The notes under the pieces were generated by a model. The model was given only the letters and a program-made list of their open reading frames with translations, was not told the origin of the DNA and ran no database searches. This document shows, piece by piece, positions 17,997 through 26,763 of a stretch of 64,000 nt of DNA. The number at the start of each line of letters is the position of its first letter. Position 1 is the first letter of the stretch. The DNA is from Paludibacteraceae bacterium (lineage in GTDB: Bacteria; Bacteroidota; Bacteroidia; Bacteroidales; Paludibacteraceae): contig JAFTSS010000053.1 in the NCBI GenBank assembly GCA_017467185.1, forward strand, positions 1-64,000. The letters are read 5' to 3'. The position numbers and the translations under genes were made by a program.

Positions 17997-20888
17997 TCAA
18001 AGCACTACCTTTTGCACCTCGCCATCAACCGCAATCATATACACCCCACGTGGCAAGTGCAATTGAGCATCACGACCTGTGTAAATCAAACGACCATTCA
18101 CATTAAATACTTGATAGTCAGCACCTACACCTTCGATATAAATCATGCCATTTTGAACATAAACTATTACAGACGACTCATCTACATTATCATCCATAGT
18201 TTTATCATCTTCCTCAAATTCAGCCATCAATTCAACATCTTCTGTAACCACAATAGTACGTGGATTTTCAATATTACCATCCGACCATTTTACAAAATAA
18301 CAACCTTCATTAGGTATAGCAATAACATTAACCAAATCATTAACATTATAATACCCGTTAATACTATTTAGCATACCTAAAGAATCATTAGTAGAAATAA
18401 TATTTATCTTTTTATAACCATCTTCTAATGTTTTTATGTTTGAAAATTTACCCCAATATGTATGCTTAGCATAATCCTTAAAACTTTCTTTAGGAACCCA
18501 TAATGCACATTTTAATGTATTTAATCCTAACTCTTCTGCGTTAGGTGGTATAAATCCAAGACTTTTTATAAATGATATAGATGAACAATAATTAAAAGCA
18601 CCATATCCTATTTTAATTATCGAGCTAGGAATTACAAATGATGAAATAGAATAACAATTAGCAAAAGCCATTTCTCCAATTTCAGTTACAAGACTTGGGA
18701 TTATTAACGAAGAAATAGAACTACAGCCGGCAAAAGCCATTTTCCCAATTTTAGTTACAGAAGTTGGTATTATTATTGAATCAAGTAAACGACAAGATAA
18801 AAAAACAGAGTCTTCAATTTCTACAAGATTTTTAGGTAAATTAATTTTTTGTAATCTATACATATCACGAAAATACAGTCCTTTTTCATTGCTAATACCA
18901 GATATATCCACATCAACTAAAGTCTTTCCCATTTCTTTATTAATACAAATAAAATCATCCTCATTAAGAGTGCCTACTACCTTAAGTTTAACAATATTAA
19001 AAGGTCGCTTCCCATCTTCTAAAATACAATCATATAATGAACCTGGAACTTTCACATCAATATCTACTATTGTCTCATTGTTCATAAAAACATATGATTT
19101 CCCCCAAATTTCTCTATATGTAGCAATAGTATTATCTGGAATATAAACAACAACTTTTTCTGCATTTGTAAAAATTACTCCATCATCAAGAATAGGAGGA
19201 TTTGTATTTTTCACCTCAACAAAAGAAAGATTATCACCACAACAAAAAGAAGCATTTCCAATAGAAGTTACACTAGCAGGTATAGAAATAAATGTTAAAT
19301 TTTCCATACCATAACACAAATAATCTGGAATTCGTTGTACACTATCTCCTAAAACAAAAGAAGTTATTTGTTTACTTATATCAAAAAACGGTCCTTCAGT
19401 ATTATCTCCACAAATTTTTGCATCCCATTTTACTGACTTTAAATTAAAACAACCTAAGAAGACGTCTTTTTCAATAATTTGAATCTTACTCGGTATTGTA
19501 ATTGAATCTAAACTTAAACAATAATTAAAAGCTCCTGTTCCAATACGAATAGTATTATTAGGAATACGAATAGAAGTTAACTTACTCATTCTTCCACATA
19601 AATAAGATGGAATAGATTCTACACTATCACCAAAAATAAAAGATGTTATTTGATTGTATTTGCATATATCATAAAAAACAGCTTCTTCATCTTTAGAAAA
19701 ATCAGGATAGTTTTTTACATTCCAGTAAATAGAAGATAAAAAAGAACAACCTTGAAAAGCTCCATGACCTATAGAAGTTATATTTTGAGGAATTAAAATT
19801 GACGTTAATTTATTCATTCCACTACATAAATAAGACGGTATATATTGTACACTATCACCAAACTTAAAAGAAGTGATTTGGTTTTTAACATCATCAAAAA
19901 TTCCATTTGCCTTGAACCAATCACAATAAATTGCATTCCATATTATAGATGTCAATTTAGAACAACCTTGAAAAACATTTTCTCCTATAGAAGTAACATT
20001 TTCTGGTATTACAATAGAAAAGAGAGAAATACAATTTTCAAAAGCTTTCTTTTTTATTGTCGTAACACTATTTGAAATAAAAATTGAATTTAATGCTGTA
20101 CAACCAGAAAATAAAGATTCCTCAATTACAGTCATTTGATTTGGTATTGTAAAAGAAGTTAGAGATGAACATCCTTTAAAAGCATAATATCCAATAGAAG
20201 TTACACTATTAGGAACTTCTATTGACATCAAAGAAGAACAATTATAAAACGCTGTCTCACCAATAACAGTAATTTGATTAGGAAGTGAAACAGATTTTAA
20301 GGACGTACAATTTTCAAAAGTGCGCTCTTGAATCTCTGTTACCCCGCTAGGTATTATTAATTGAGTCAAAGATGTACAACCTAAAAAAGCCCCACTACCA
20401 ATAAATCTAACTCCATTGGGAATTATTAATGACCTTAAAGAAGAACAACCATGAAAAGCATAATGACTTATACCCCAAACATTATTAGGTATATTTATAG
20501 ATTTTAAAGCAGAACAATTACCAAAAGTATAACTTCCAATAGTTGTAACACCATTTGGTATTGTAATAGAACTCAAAGATGAGCATCCACTAAATGCATA
20601 ATCTCCAATATAAGTTACAGTATTAGGTATTTCGATAGATGTTAAGCTCGAACATCCATTAAAAGCATTTTCATCAATCGAAGTAACTTGATATACCCTT
20701 CCATTATCAGTTATTGTTGAAGGAATTATTACATTTGTATAATCTAGATATTCTCTAAAATATACAACTTCTGCAGAAAGATTATTCCCATCTATTTCGT
20801 ACCTAAGATTTCCTACCGAAACCTCCATTCCAAAAGTATCAAATATAAGAAATAAAGATATAATTAAACTTAAAATTTTAGTTTTCAT
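17997..20888 (-). CDS. BspA-type leucine-rich repeat surface protein, T9SS cargo
   Basis: About 963 aa. A signal peptide (KILSLIISLFLIFDTFG) is followed by more than fifteen LRR_5 (Treponema/BspA-type) repeats of 23 residues, pattern IPNSVTSIGYYAFKGCSSLTS. After about residue 800 there is a module like the InlB B-repeat (GYYNVNDLVNVIAIPNEGCYFVKWSDG). The end (VFNVNGRLIYTGRD to VQKVVL) is a T9SS sorting domain. BspA-like proteins bind host or matrix ligands in known cases; the ligand here is unknown. I start at the ATG at 20888; the codon two positions upstream is TTG. It is 6 bp from the upstream gene, so part of a three-gene unit. Confidence 0.85.
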   Translation of the reverse strand: MKTKILSLIISLFLIFDTFGMEVSVGNLRYEIDGNNLSAEVVYFREYLDYTNVIIPSTITDNGRVYQVTSIDENAFNGCSSLTSIEIPNTVTYIGDYAFSGCSSLSSITIPNGVTTIGSYTFGNCSALKSINIPNNVWGISHYAFHGCSSLRSLIIPNGVRFIGSGAFLGCTSLTQLIIPSGVTEIQERTFENCTSLKSVSLPNQITVIGETAFYNCSSLMSIEVPNSVTSIGYYAFKGCSSLTSFTIPNQMTVIEESLFSGCTALNSIFISNSVTTIKKKAFENCISLFSIVIPENVTSIGENVFQGCSKLTSIIWNAIYCDWFKANGIFDDVKNQITSFKFGDSVQYIPSYLCSGMNKLTSILIPQNITSIGHGAFQGCSFLSSIYWNVKNYPDFSKDEEAVFYDICKYNQITSFIFGDSVESIPSYLCGRMSKLTSIRIPNNTIRIGTGAFNYCLSLDSITIPSKIQIIEKDVFLGCFNLKSVKWDAKICGDNTEGPFFDISKQITSFVLGDSVQRIPDYLCYGMENLTFISIPASVTSIGNASFCCGDNLSFVEVKNTNPPILDDGVIFTNAEKVVVYIPDNTIATYREIWGKSYVFMNNETIVDIDVKVPGSLYDCILEDGKRPFNIVKLKVVGTLNEDDFICINKEMGKTLVDVDISGISNEKGLYFRDMYRLQKINLPKNLVEIEDSVFLSCRLLDSIIIPTSVTKIGKMAFAGCSSISSLIIPSLVTEIGEMAFANCYSISSFVIPSSIIKIGYGAFNYCSSISFIKSLGFIPPNAEELGLNTLKCALWVPKESFKDYAKHTYWGKFSNIKTLEDGYKKINIISTNDSLGMLNSINGYYNVNDLVNVIAIPNEGCYFVKWSDGNIENPRTIVVTEDVELMAEFEEDDKTMDDNVDESSVIVYVQNGMIYIEGVGADYQVFNVNGRLIYTGRDAQLHLPRGVYMIAVDGEVQKVVL

Positions 20889-20894
20889 AATCAA

Positions 20895-21356
20895 TTATTT
20901 TTGAGGGTTATTAAAAAGATTTAAAGATGCATTTATACAATCCCAAATTATTTCAAACAAAATTCCAATGTTAAAAATAATTAGGCTATCATACGCCACA
21001 TTAAATACATGAGAATCAGCAATACAATACATTGGTGATTTCACATAAGATATAGCAATCGTAGATGCAAAAGATGTACATATAAGTATTAATGAAAAAT
21101 GAAAATTAAATTTCAACACACTTATAATCTTTTTTTTATTATAATCGTCTTTATTTAACTTATTTTCAATTGTTTCAAGTATTTTGCTAATCATTGTTGC
21201 TATAATCGCAAATATTGCCATCATAAAAGAAATAAGTGTGATTGCATTATTCCATATAGGGTCGTTTTCATAAAGATTTGCAGAAAAGAACCCCAAAATG
21301 ATAGATATAAATGCTATAGTCATAATTGTAATTATTACCTTACACATATTTTCCAT
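20895..21356 (-). CDS. Unrecognised four-helix membrane protein
   Basis: 153 aa with four predicted membrane segments: ITIMTIAFISIILGFFSA (about 8-26), ITLISFMMAIFAIIATMI (38-56), FHFSLILICTSFASTIAIS (88-106) and SLIIFNIGILFEIIW (125-140). A charged loop (ETIENKLNKDDYNKKK) lies between segments 2 and 3. I recognise no family. It is 7 bp from the upstream gene 21364-22017 and 6 bp from the BspA gene, so the three are probably co-transcribed. A soluble protein paired with a small membrane protein resembles some defence or stress effector modules, but nothing in the sequence proves that. Confidence 0.6.
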   Translation of the reverse strand: MENMCKVIITIMTIAFISIILGFFSANLYENDPIWNNAITLISFMMAIFAIIATMISKILETIENKLNKDDYNKKKIISVLKFNFHFSLILICTSFASTIAISYVKSPMYCIADSHVFNVAYDSLIIFNIGILFEIIWDCINASLNLFNNPQK

Positions 21357-21363
21357 AAATATT

Positions 21364-22017
21364 TTATTTTGACATTAATATTTCTATTAGTGAATCATAG
21401 TTCTCCTCGCAAATTTCTTTAATTTTATCGCCGATATAAAGGTATTTATCTCTTTCTCCTTTAACTTTTACAGAAATTTTCAAAGACCTTTGAGCCGAAC
21501 ACTCAACTAATCGTCTCAAGAATTCATTATCCATATCTATATTCAAAGAAGAATCACTATCTGCTTCAAATTTAATAGACGTTGATTTACTATTAGCTTT
21601 TTTTAATCCACTTTTGATAGCATTTTCAATACCAAGATTTGGATATGGAATTGTAAATTTTAGCATCGTAATATTTTTGTGATTTTTGACAAAATCCCAA
21701 AATTCAGATGCTTCAAATACATTTCCGATATATAGAGTTAACCCCAAAGGTTTTAATTCTACATTCACATCATTTATAAATTGCAATAATATATTTTTTG
21801 ACGGAACAAGAAGTAATTGTTTTTGAGGATCATTATTGAGAAGTAAAATTTCATTCCGATAACGCAATTGAAATATATTATCATGCATCATCTTCACACC
21901 AAATAAGTTTAACACATTTGCAAAAACAAATTGCTTTTTGCTCATTAACTCTTCTGCTGACTTTTTCTCATTTAAATCAGGCATAAATTGATACCTAAAA
22001 ATTTTGTATTTTACCAT
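21364..22017 (-). CDS. Unrecognised soluble protein, first gene of a three-gene unit
   Basis: 217 aa, no signal peptide and no membrane segment. It begins MVKYKIFRYQFMPD, has a Lys/Asn-rich middle (NAIKSGLKKANSKSTSIKF) and an acidic Ser-rich part (EADSDSSLNIDMDNEF). I do not recognise a family or catalytic motif. The ATG at 22017 is preceded by a leader with two overlapping hairpins (22029-22077), suggesting post-transcriptional control. The membrane protein gene follows 7 bp downstream. Base composition is more AT-rich than nearby core genes, which fits an accessory origin. Confidence 0.6.
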   Translation of the reverse strand: MVKYKIFRYQFMPDLNEKKSAEELMSKKQFVFANVLNLFGVKMMHDNIFQLRYRNEILLLNNDPQKQLLLVPSKNILLQFINDVNVELKPLGLTLYIGNVFEASEFWDFVKNHKNITMLKFTIPYPNLGIENAIKSGLKKANSKSTSIKFEADSDSSLNIDMDNEFLRRLVECSAQRSLKISVKVKGERDKYLYIGDKIKEICEENYDSLIEILMSK

Positions 22018-22028
22018 AATAAAAAATA

Positions 22029-22077
22029 TTTTCGCTTAATTCTCCCCTATTAAGCAGGTTAATAATTTAAGCGAAAA
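22029..22077 (-). promoter_or_regulatory. Leader hairpins before the three-gene unit
   Basis: TTTTCGCTTAA (22029-22039) pairs with TTAAGCGAAAA (22067-22077). CTTAAT (22035-22040) can instead pair with ATTAAG (22049-22054). The two helices are mutually exclusive and end 12 bp before the minus-strand start codon at 22017. Confidence 0.45.
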
Positions 22078-22094
22078 CATTTTTGAATACTCAC

Positions 22095-22404
22095 AAAAAA
22101 AAGTGCGGGAGTCCGTATTCCTACTTGTCCCGCAACTTAAGGTCTTCGCTACCTATCAAAACAAGGACAAGTAACGTAAGAATCCCACACCGATATGCCA
22201 AAACATTTCATTATTACAAAACTAATAATGAAATATATGTATATACGACACACCAGTAGGACATCTACCGTTACCCCATCTTTTGTTTTGATTTGTAGAA
22301 GTTGCGAAGTTCTAAGTTGCAAAAGACAAAGCGTAATGTAAACGCCTAATAAATATATAATTGCCAACCCCACCACCCACTAAAGGCATATCGGTGTGGC
22401 TACG
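22095..22404 (-). ncRNA. Candidate structured RNA gene of about 310 nt
   Basis: A complete minus-strand transcription unit: strong promoter at 22410-22440, terminator TGCGGGA/TCCCGCA (22104-22134) with eight Ts (22095-22102). Inside are a perfect 15-bp inverted repeat (GGCATATCGGTGTGG at 22385-22399, CCACACCGATATGCC at 22185-22199), a perfect 12-bp hairpin (22205-22216 with 22223-22234), and a near-complementary pair (22304-22320 with 22132-22149) that would cross the first helix, as a pseudoknot or alternative fold. A 75-codon GTG-start ORF (22149-22376, minus) and a 37-codon ATG ORF on the plus strand (22228-22341) overlap it. I favour RNA because of the pairing. No known RNA family is recognised. 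Confidence 0.55.
22228..22341 (+). CDS. Possible 37-aa small ORF antisense to the candidate RNA
   Basis: ATG to TAA, 37 residues (MKYMYIRHTSRTSTVTPSF at the N-terminus, ending CKRQSVM), four Cys or more charged residues, no promoter seen on its strand. It starts in one arm of a 12-bp hairpin. It is more likely a chance ORF across a conserved RNA than a gene, but it is recorded because such ORFs can be mis-annotated. Confidence 0.15.
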   Translation: MKYMYIRHTSRTSTVTPSFVLICRSCEVLSCKRQSVM

Positions 22405-22409
22405 CAATG

Positions 22410-22440
22410 CAAAGATAAGAATTATTTTTTATATGAACAA
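22410..22440 (-). promoter_or_regulatory. Promoter of the 22.1-22.4 kb RNA unit
   Basis: Minus strand TTG (22438-22440), exactly 20 bp, TATCTTTG (22410-22417). This is the same spacing as in the promoters of pepD, frr and tig. Confidence 0.7.
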
Positions 22441-22514
22441 ATAATATCACACAAAATCACGAACAAAAAAACTGACTACATAAGATAGTCAGTTTCATTA
22501 AGAATGAAAACATG

Positions 22515-23654
22515 TCAAAATATATCTCCATTCCACAACATACGCAAAAAATCACGTATATAAATCGCCTCTACATCGTCAATTATACGTGTAATTTTAT
22601 CTAACGAAACTATAATTTTACGACACTCTGGATAATCATCACCAAAAGATTTTAGACCTTTTAAATGCTTATTCTGAACATCTTCGACCGATTTTATCTC
22701 TATTGCTACCAGAGCATCTCCTACTACAGCATCTACCTCTACTCCTGTCTGCGTACGCCAAAAAGACAGTCGCTCTTCTTTATGATTATAACCTATATAT
22801 GCCACCAACTCTTGTATCACAAAATGTTCGAATGCATGACCATATTCTACTGTACCACGTGTCAACGATTTACGATGCAATAAATGCTGAGCTAAACCAA
22901 CATCAAAAAAATAAAATCGTGGAGTTTGGACTAATCGTCGTTTTATTACTTTTGTATATGCTGGTATTTTATAACCTATCAATGTATCCTCCAAAATATC
23001 AAAATAAGCTCTAATAGTACGAACGCTTAATCCACAATCTGATGCTATATTCGTATAATTGATCATCTCCCCATTAGTCAACGCCACAACTTCTAAAAAT
23101 CGCTGAAAGCTATCAAGTTGTCGCACTATTGATTCTTGTCGAATCTCTTCTCTCAAATAAACATCAACGTATACCGACAACATACGAGTTGGATTTTTCG
23201 CAAAATAATGAGGTGGTAACATACCATACAATAATGCTTTATCCAAATCAAATTCAGGCACTTCAGCACTAACAAGAGGATAAAAATAACAAGGCACGGC
23301 TCGTCCACCAAGCGTATTATATCCATTACGTTTCAGCTTACGTGCACTCGAACCACACAAAACAAAAATCAAGCCTTTTTGCGAAATCAAGCGATGCACC
23401 TCATTCAATAAATCAGGTACTTCGGGTATTTCATCAATCACAACTATAGTCCCTTGCTCTTTATCTTTCAGCATTTCATAAAGCAAAGATGGACGCGTAC
23501 GGAAACGTGCCAACAACTCCGTATCGAGCAAATCAATATATATAGCACTGCTCAATTGTTGACGTAAAATAGTACTTTTGCCTGTTTGTCTTGCTCCAAG
23601 CAAAAATATAGACATATCTAATTCGTTGATTAACTGAAAATAACGCGCAATCAT
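22515..23654 (-). CDS. AAA ATPase with DUF4143 domain
   Basis: About 379 aa. The N-terminal P-loop ATPase has Walker A GARQTGKST (near residue 20), Walker B TIVVIDEIPEV (near 78) and a sensor VLCGSSARKLKR (near 105). A winged-helix segment follows (YTNIASDCGLSVRTIRAYFDIL). The C-terminal DUF4143 part has a PD-(D/E)XK-like pattern: GHAFEHFVIQEL, WRTQTGVEVDAVV and VAIEIKS. These proteins are widespread and often multi-copy in Bacteroidetes; their role is unclear. I use the ATG at 23654 (MIARYFQ); a GTG lies six codons upstream. It is monocistronic with its own promoter. Confidence 0.9.
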   Translation of the reverse strand: MIARYFQLINELDMSIFLLGARQTGKSTILRQQLSSAIYIDLLDTELLARFRTRPSLLYEMLKDKEQGTIVVIDEIPEVPDLLNEVHRLISQKGLIFVLCGSSARKLKRNGYNTLGGRAVPCYFYPLVSAEVPEFDLDKALLYGMLPPHYFAKNPTRMLSVYVDVYLREEIRQESIVRQLDSFQRFLEVVALTNGEMINYTNIASDCGLSVRTIRAYFDILEDTLIGYKIPAYTKVIKRRLVQTPRFYFFDVGLAQHLLHRKSLTRGTVEYGHAFEHFVIQELVAYIGYNHKEERLSFWRTQTGVEVDAVVGDALVAIEIKSVEDVQNKHLKGLKSFGDDYPECRKIIVSLDKITRIIDDVEAIYIRDFLRMLWNGDIF

Positions 23655-23758
23655 AATTAAATTACATTTCACGATTTACATTGAAATTCTTACACATAAT
23701 GCACGATTTTCAATGTAATTTATACATTTAATTTAATATTTTCAATAAAATTACGACG

Positions 23759-23789
23759 CAAAGATACTACTTTTTTTTTATTCGAACAA
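23759..23789 (-). promoter_or_regulatory. Promoter of the AAA-DUF4143 gene
   Basis: Minus strand TTG (23787-23789), 20-bp gap, TATCTTTG (23759-23766). The leader of about 100 nt contains a repeated TTTCAATGTAA / TTACATTGAAA inverted pair near 23680-23720. Confidence 0.65.
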
Positions 23790-23890
23790 AAAAATAAACT
23801 ATTTTTTTCAATAAAATATAAAAAATATTAGCAATGCCTGTCTAATAAAATAAATAGTTCTAAAAGCCTACAATTTCAGTGAATATCAAC

Positions 23891-23920
23891 AAAAAATCCT
23901 GCTTTTCAGCAGGATTTTTT
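23891..23920. terminator. Terminator after the PepSY-like gene pair
   Basis: AAAAAATCCTGC pairs with GCAGGATTTTTT across a TTTTCA loop, 26 bp beyond the stop at 23946 on the minus strand. Confidence 0.85.
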
Positions 23921-23945
23921 GTTTTCACATAAGGATATGCATACA

Positions 23946-24383
23946 TCAATCTACTCTCAAGAATTTGCCATTCTTGTCGAAATCAAGGTCAAGATCATTG
24001 CTCAACTTCACCTCATAACCCATTCTGCCTCGTTCAATCTCCACAACATAAGCCTTTGCAAATTTTTTTGTTACATAATCTAACACTCCTTGAGGCAATA
24101 GACTATCAGGCACTTGACCACGTTCACAATCAACATTTGTCCACTCACCACTACGGTTAAACTCAACCTTTACATTCCCATCTAACACAACATCATACGA
24201 TGTAACAACCCCCATATCACGTTCTGCTTTTGCATAGAGAACATCGGCATTCTCAAAATGTTTAGTCAAAAACATTTGTGCCTGTTCAGGTAACTCTTCG
24301 CGAGTAATAATTTTGTCGTTATCTGCCATCATTGGCACTACAGCCAACATCATAACGAGCAACGATAGAAACATCTTTTTCAT
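23946..24383 (-). CDS. PepSY-like periplasmic protein (DUF2874)
   Basis: 145 aa. A signal peptide (MKKMFLSLLVMMLAVVPMMA) is followed by two copies of a PepSY-like/BLIP-type beta module, each with the pattern DLPxxxQxFL...YDVxLxxxVKVEFxxSGEWTxVDC and then ...GYEVKLSNDLDLDFDKNGKFLRVD. These are small soluble periplasmic proteins of unknown function, common in gut Bacteroidales. It is 21 bp downstream of a paralogue of the same length, so the pair arose by tandem duplication and is probably one operon. Confidence 0.8.
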   Translation of the reverse strand: MKKMFLSLLVMMLAVVPMMADNDKIITREELPEQAQMFLTKHFENADVLYAKAERDMGVVTSYDVVLDGNVKVEFNRSGEWTNVDCERGQVPDSLLPQGVLDYVTKKFAKAYVVEIERGRMGYEVKLSNDLDLDFDKNGKFLRVD

Positions 24384-24404
24384 AATTCCTCCTATCTTAA
24401 AAAA

Positions 24405-24842
24405 TTAGTCATCAATACGTTTAAAATTACCCTCATCATCAAATACCAACTCTAAATCATTATTCAAATCAACCAAATAACGAGTCAATTTCCTTTCGAT
24501 ACTAACTACATAACTATCAGGGTATTTATTATTCACAAATTGCAAAATCTTTTCAGGTATAATTAAAACAGGTACGGCATCAGGTTCACAATCAACTTCA
24601 CGCCACTCGCCTGAAGACTTAAACTCCAATTTAACACCACAATTTAATACCACATCATAAGTTACACCATTAATATCACGATCCTTATCTATTGCCACAA
24701 TCTCACACTCTGGGAAATAAGTAGAAATAAACTCTGTTGAACGTGTTGGTAAATCGCCAACTTCCACCATTCGGTCATGATAATCACACGATGCCAAACC
24801 AATAACCATTGGCAATAACATCAAAAACAGATACTTTTTCAT
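24405..24842 (-). CDS. PepSY-like lipoprotein (DUF2874)
   Basis: 145 aa, paralogue of the next gene downstream (same length; shared VELxFxxSGEWREVDC and YLVDLNNDLELVFDDEGNFKRIDD features). It differs in having a lipobox (IGLASC, Cys at about residue 19), so it should be membrane-anchored while its partner is soluble. The function is not known. The upstream gap to the SGNH gene (24843-25006) holds a TCTCGTG heptamer array. Confidence 0.8.
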   Translation of the reverse strand: MKKYLFLMLLPMVIGLASCDYHDRMVEVGDLPTRSTEFISTYFPECEIVAIDKDRDINGVTYDVVLNCGVKLEFKSSGEWREVDCEPDAVPVLIIPEKILQFVNNKYPDSYVVSIERKLTRYLVDLNNDLELVFDDEGNFKRIDD

Positions 24843-24956
24843 AATTCTTCAATTTAAAAATTAATAGATTTGTTTGTTTTGTAATTTATTAGACTACAAA
24901 CAACATACCAAAGTTTAAAGCAAAAATAAAAAAACACGAGATATTTGACAAAATTG

Positions 24957-25002
24957 TCTTATATCTCGTATCTCGTGTCTCGTGTCTCGTGTCTCGTGTC
25001 TA
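24957..25002. repeat. TCTCGTG heptamer array
   Basis: Five to six units of TCTCGTG/TCTCGTA ending at TCTAAG, 5-10 bp from the stop of the SGNH gene. It is the complement of the AGACACG family. Confidence 0.85.
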
Positions 25003-25006
25003 AGAA

Positions 25007-26125
25007 CTATTTCACAAAGCGTTTCAACACTTTTTCTAACTTCTGAGCATAATAACGATAACCTAAATCTGTATAGTGAATACCATCAACCGTGCCCTCA
25101 TTGTCATAACCAAACAACCCCTCTGTAGTCACATAATACAAATTCTTTATACCATCTTTCTTCAATTGTTTATAGTTTTTATGCCAAGCTGCATTCTTTT
25201 TAGGCAAATAATCTTTGAAGAATGTATCGTATTTTGCGTATGTATAAGTATGTCCTTCGACCATTACAATCGGTACTTCTGGGCGCAAACGATGCAATTC
25301 ACTTACAAAAGCGTATGTCAATGTATCACACATCTTCTCTGTACAATTAGGCACAGGGTCAAGCACATAGCATGATACATTTGGTATTTGAGCCATAGCA
25401 CGAGCAATGCACATATCCATCTTACCCTCTCCACTAAATCCAAGATTGATTACTTCACAATCCAAATCACGTTGAATAATATTCGTACCTGCCATACCTG
25501 TACGTGTAGCACAACCGCCTTGCATTACACTTGTGCCATACATCACAATACGTTTATCTTTACGTGGGCTATCTACTTGTGGTTGAATGAGATTTGCAGT
25601 GCTATCAACAGCAACGAACATCTCTGTTACACCATCATACAATGGAAGATAGATTATAAATTCGTGCATTGAACCATCGAAATTATCAACAAATACCTTT
25701 TCGCACTCTTTAGTCTCTTTATCTTTTACCATTGGACGACAAGTATTTACATACTCCCATTTTCCTTTTTCGTTACGAATATAAAGGTCAGCGCCTTTGG
25801 TACCAGTATCAGCCATGTGATACATGTGGAAATCTTTGAGCAAACGATAACGCACACCTACTCGTTTCGAGTCTGTTGCAAAGCGAATTGCCACGCCAGC
25901 ACTGCACAAACCTCTGTCCCACAAATCAGGGCGAATCGAATCTTTCAAATACATAGGCAAACGAGAATATGTTGTTTCAGTATCAAAAAATCCTTTGTTA
26001 ATCATACGAAACTCTGTAGCATTAACATAACGCAAAGGTTGTTCTTCTTTTTTGTCTTGAGCCTTTAAATCAATGCACAATGCACAATGCATAATGCACA
26101 ATACTACAATAAATAATCTTTTCAT
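25007..26125 (-). CDS. SGNH/GDSL hydrolase with N-terminal jelly-roll-like domain
   Basis: 372 aa, exported esterase-type hydrolase. The catalytic Ser is in VMYGTSVMQGG (near residue 198), the oxyanion Gly/Asn in INLGFSGEGKMD, and the Asp-His pair in VDGIHYTDLGYRYYAQ near the C-terminus. The first about 180 residues form the N-terminal domain typical of this two-domain SGNH family. The substrate is unknown; relatives act on acetylated carbohydrates. The signal peptide is odd: its hydrophobic core VLCIMHCALCID is encoded by ATTGTGC-type heptamers (about 26074-26108), the same repeat that forms the signal peptide of the GH13 protein at 33289. Confidence 0.85.
   Translation of the reverse strand: MKRLFIVVLCIMHCALCIDLKAQDKKEEQPLRYVNATEFRMINKGFFDTETTYSRLPMYLKDSIRPDLWDRGLCSAGVAIRFATDSKRVGVRYRLLKDFHMYHMADTGTKGADLYIRNEKGKWEYVNTCRPMVKDKETKECEKVFVDNFDGSMHEFIIYLPLYDGVTEMFVAVDSTANLIQPQVDSPRKDKRIVMYGTSVMQGGCATRTGMAGTNIIQRDLDCEVINLGFSGEGKMDMCIARAMAQIPNVSCYVLDPVPNCTEKMCDTLTYAFVSELHRLRPEVPIVMVEGHTYTYAKYDTFFKDYLPKKNAAWHKNYKQLKKDGIKNLYYVTTEGLFGYDNEGTVDGIHYTDLGYRYYAQKLEKVLKRFVK
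26074..26108. repeat. CAATGCA heptamers inside a signal-peptide coding region
   Basis: Five units (CAATGCA/TAATGCA) in the 5' end of the SGNH gene. In the coding direction they read ATTGTGC/ATTATGC and contain no stop in the used frame. Confidence 0.85.
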
Positions 26126-26165
26126 TTCTATAAATTTTTATTATTAATTCCTAATTTCTCAATTC

Positions 26166-26648
26166 TCATTTCTTCAAAAGCACTTTATCAATAGCCTCTT
26201 TTAGTTGCTCTTTTGGCAAAGCTCCTTGTGCCATTTGAGGATTTTCACCCATCGGACAGAACAACAATGTAGGAATTGAACGAATACCAAACACAGCAGC
26301 AAGTTCACGCTCTTTTTCTGTATCAACTTTATATATGTAGATTTCACCAGCATATTCTTTTGCCAACTCATCCAAAATTGGCGCTAAGCGTTTACATGGT
26401 CCACACCAATTAGCATAAAAATCTACAATACAAGGTTTATCTCCAAGATAAATCCATTCTGTTGGATTTGCCTCGTAATTAGCCACTTTTGCAAGAAAAT
26501 CAGCTTTAGTAATTGAAATTGATTTTACTTCAGTTGTTGCTTTTGCAGGGGTTTGTTCTCCCGCTTGTTCTTTTTTACCATTGCCACAAGCCGACACCAT
26601 AAATGCTATAGCCATAGCAAATAATAAAGTTAAAGTTCTTTGTTTCAT
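26166..26648 (-). CDS. Thioredoxin-fold lipoprotein
   Basis: 160 aa. A lipobox is visible (AFMVSACGN, Cys near residue 21), followed by a Lys/Ala/Thr linker and a thioredoxin domain. The active site is CGPC in FYANWCGPCKRLAPIL (near residue 82), and the cis-Pro loop is GIRSIPTLL (near 124). As a lipoprotein it probably works in the periplasm as a thiol-disulfide or resa/tlpA-like reductant. It lies about 40 bp upstream of the SGNH gene in the same direction, so co-transcription is possible. Confidence 0.9.
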   Translation of the reverse strand: MKQRTLTLLFAMAIAFMVSACGNGKKEQAGEQTPAKATTEVKSISITKADFLAKVANYEANPTEWIYLGDKPCIVDFYANWCGPCKRLAPILDELAKEYAGEIYIYKVDTEKERELAAVFGIRSIPTLLFCPMGENPQMAQGALPKEQLKEAIDKVLLKK

Positions 26649-26680
26649 ACCTAATTATATATTATTTATAACCTATTACT

Positions 26681-26763
26681 ATTATCTGTTATTTACAATC
26701 TATTATCTGTAATCTGTAATCTGTAATCTGTAATCTATTATCTGTAATCTGTAATCTGTACTC
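26681..26763. repeat. TAATCTG heptamer array
   Basis: About eleven units related to TAATCTG/TTATCTG/TTATTTA run from upstream of the thioredoxin gene to the stop codon of the DUF4834 gene. The same family is at 17946-17990. Confidence 0.85.

Noticed and set aside
22149-22376. 75-codon minus-strand ORF starting with GTG, hydrophobic N-terminus
   Set aside because: It spans both arms of a perfect 15-bp helix and ends at TAG inside further paired sequence; the promoter-terminator unit is better explained as RNA. Not excluded as a small protein.
22515-23654. AAA-DUF4143 gene as an insertion-sequence ATPase (IstB-like)
   Set aside because: The C-terminal DUF4143 part is clear, no partner transposase or terminal inverted repeats are found.
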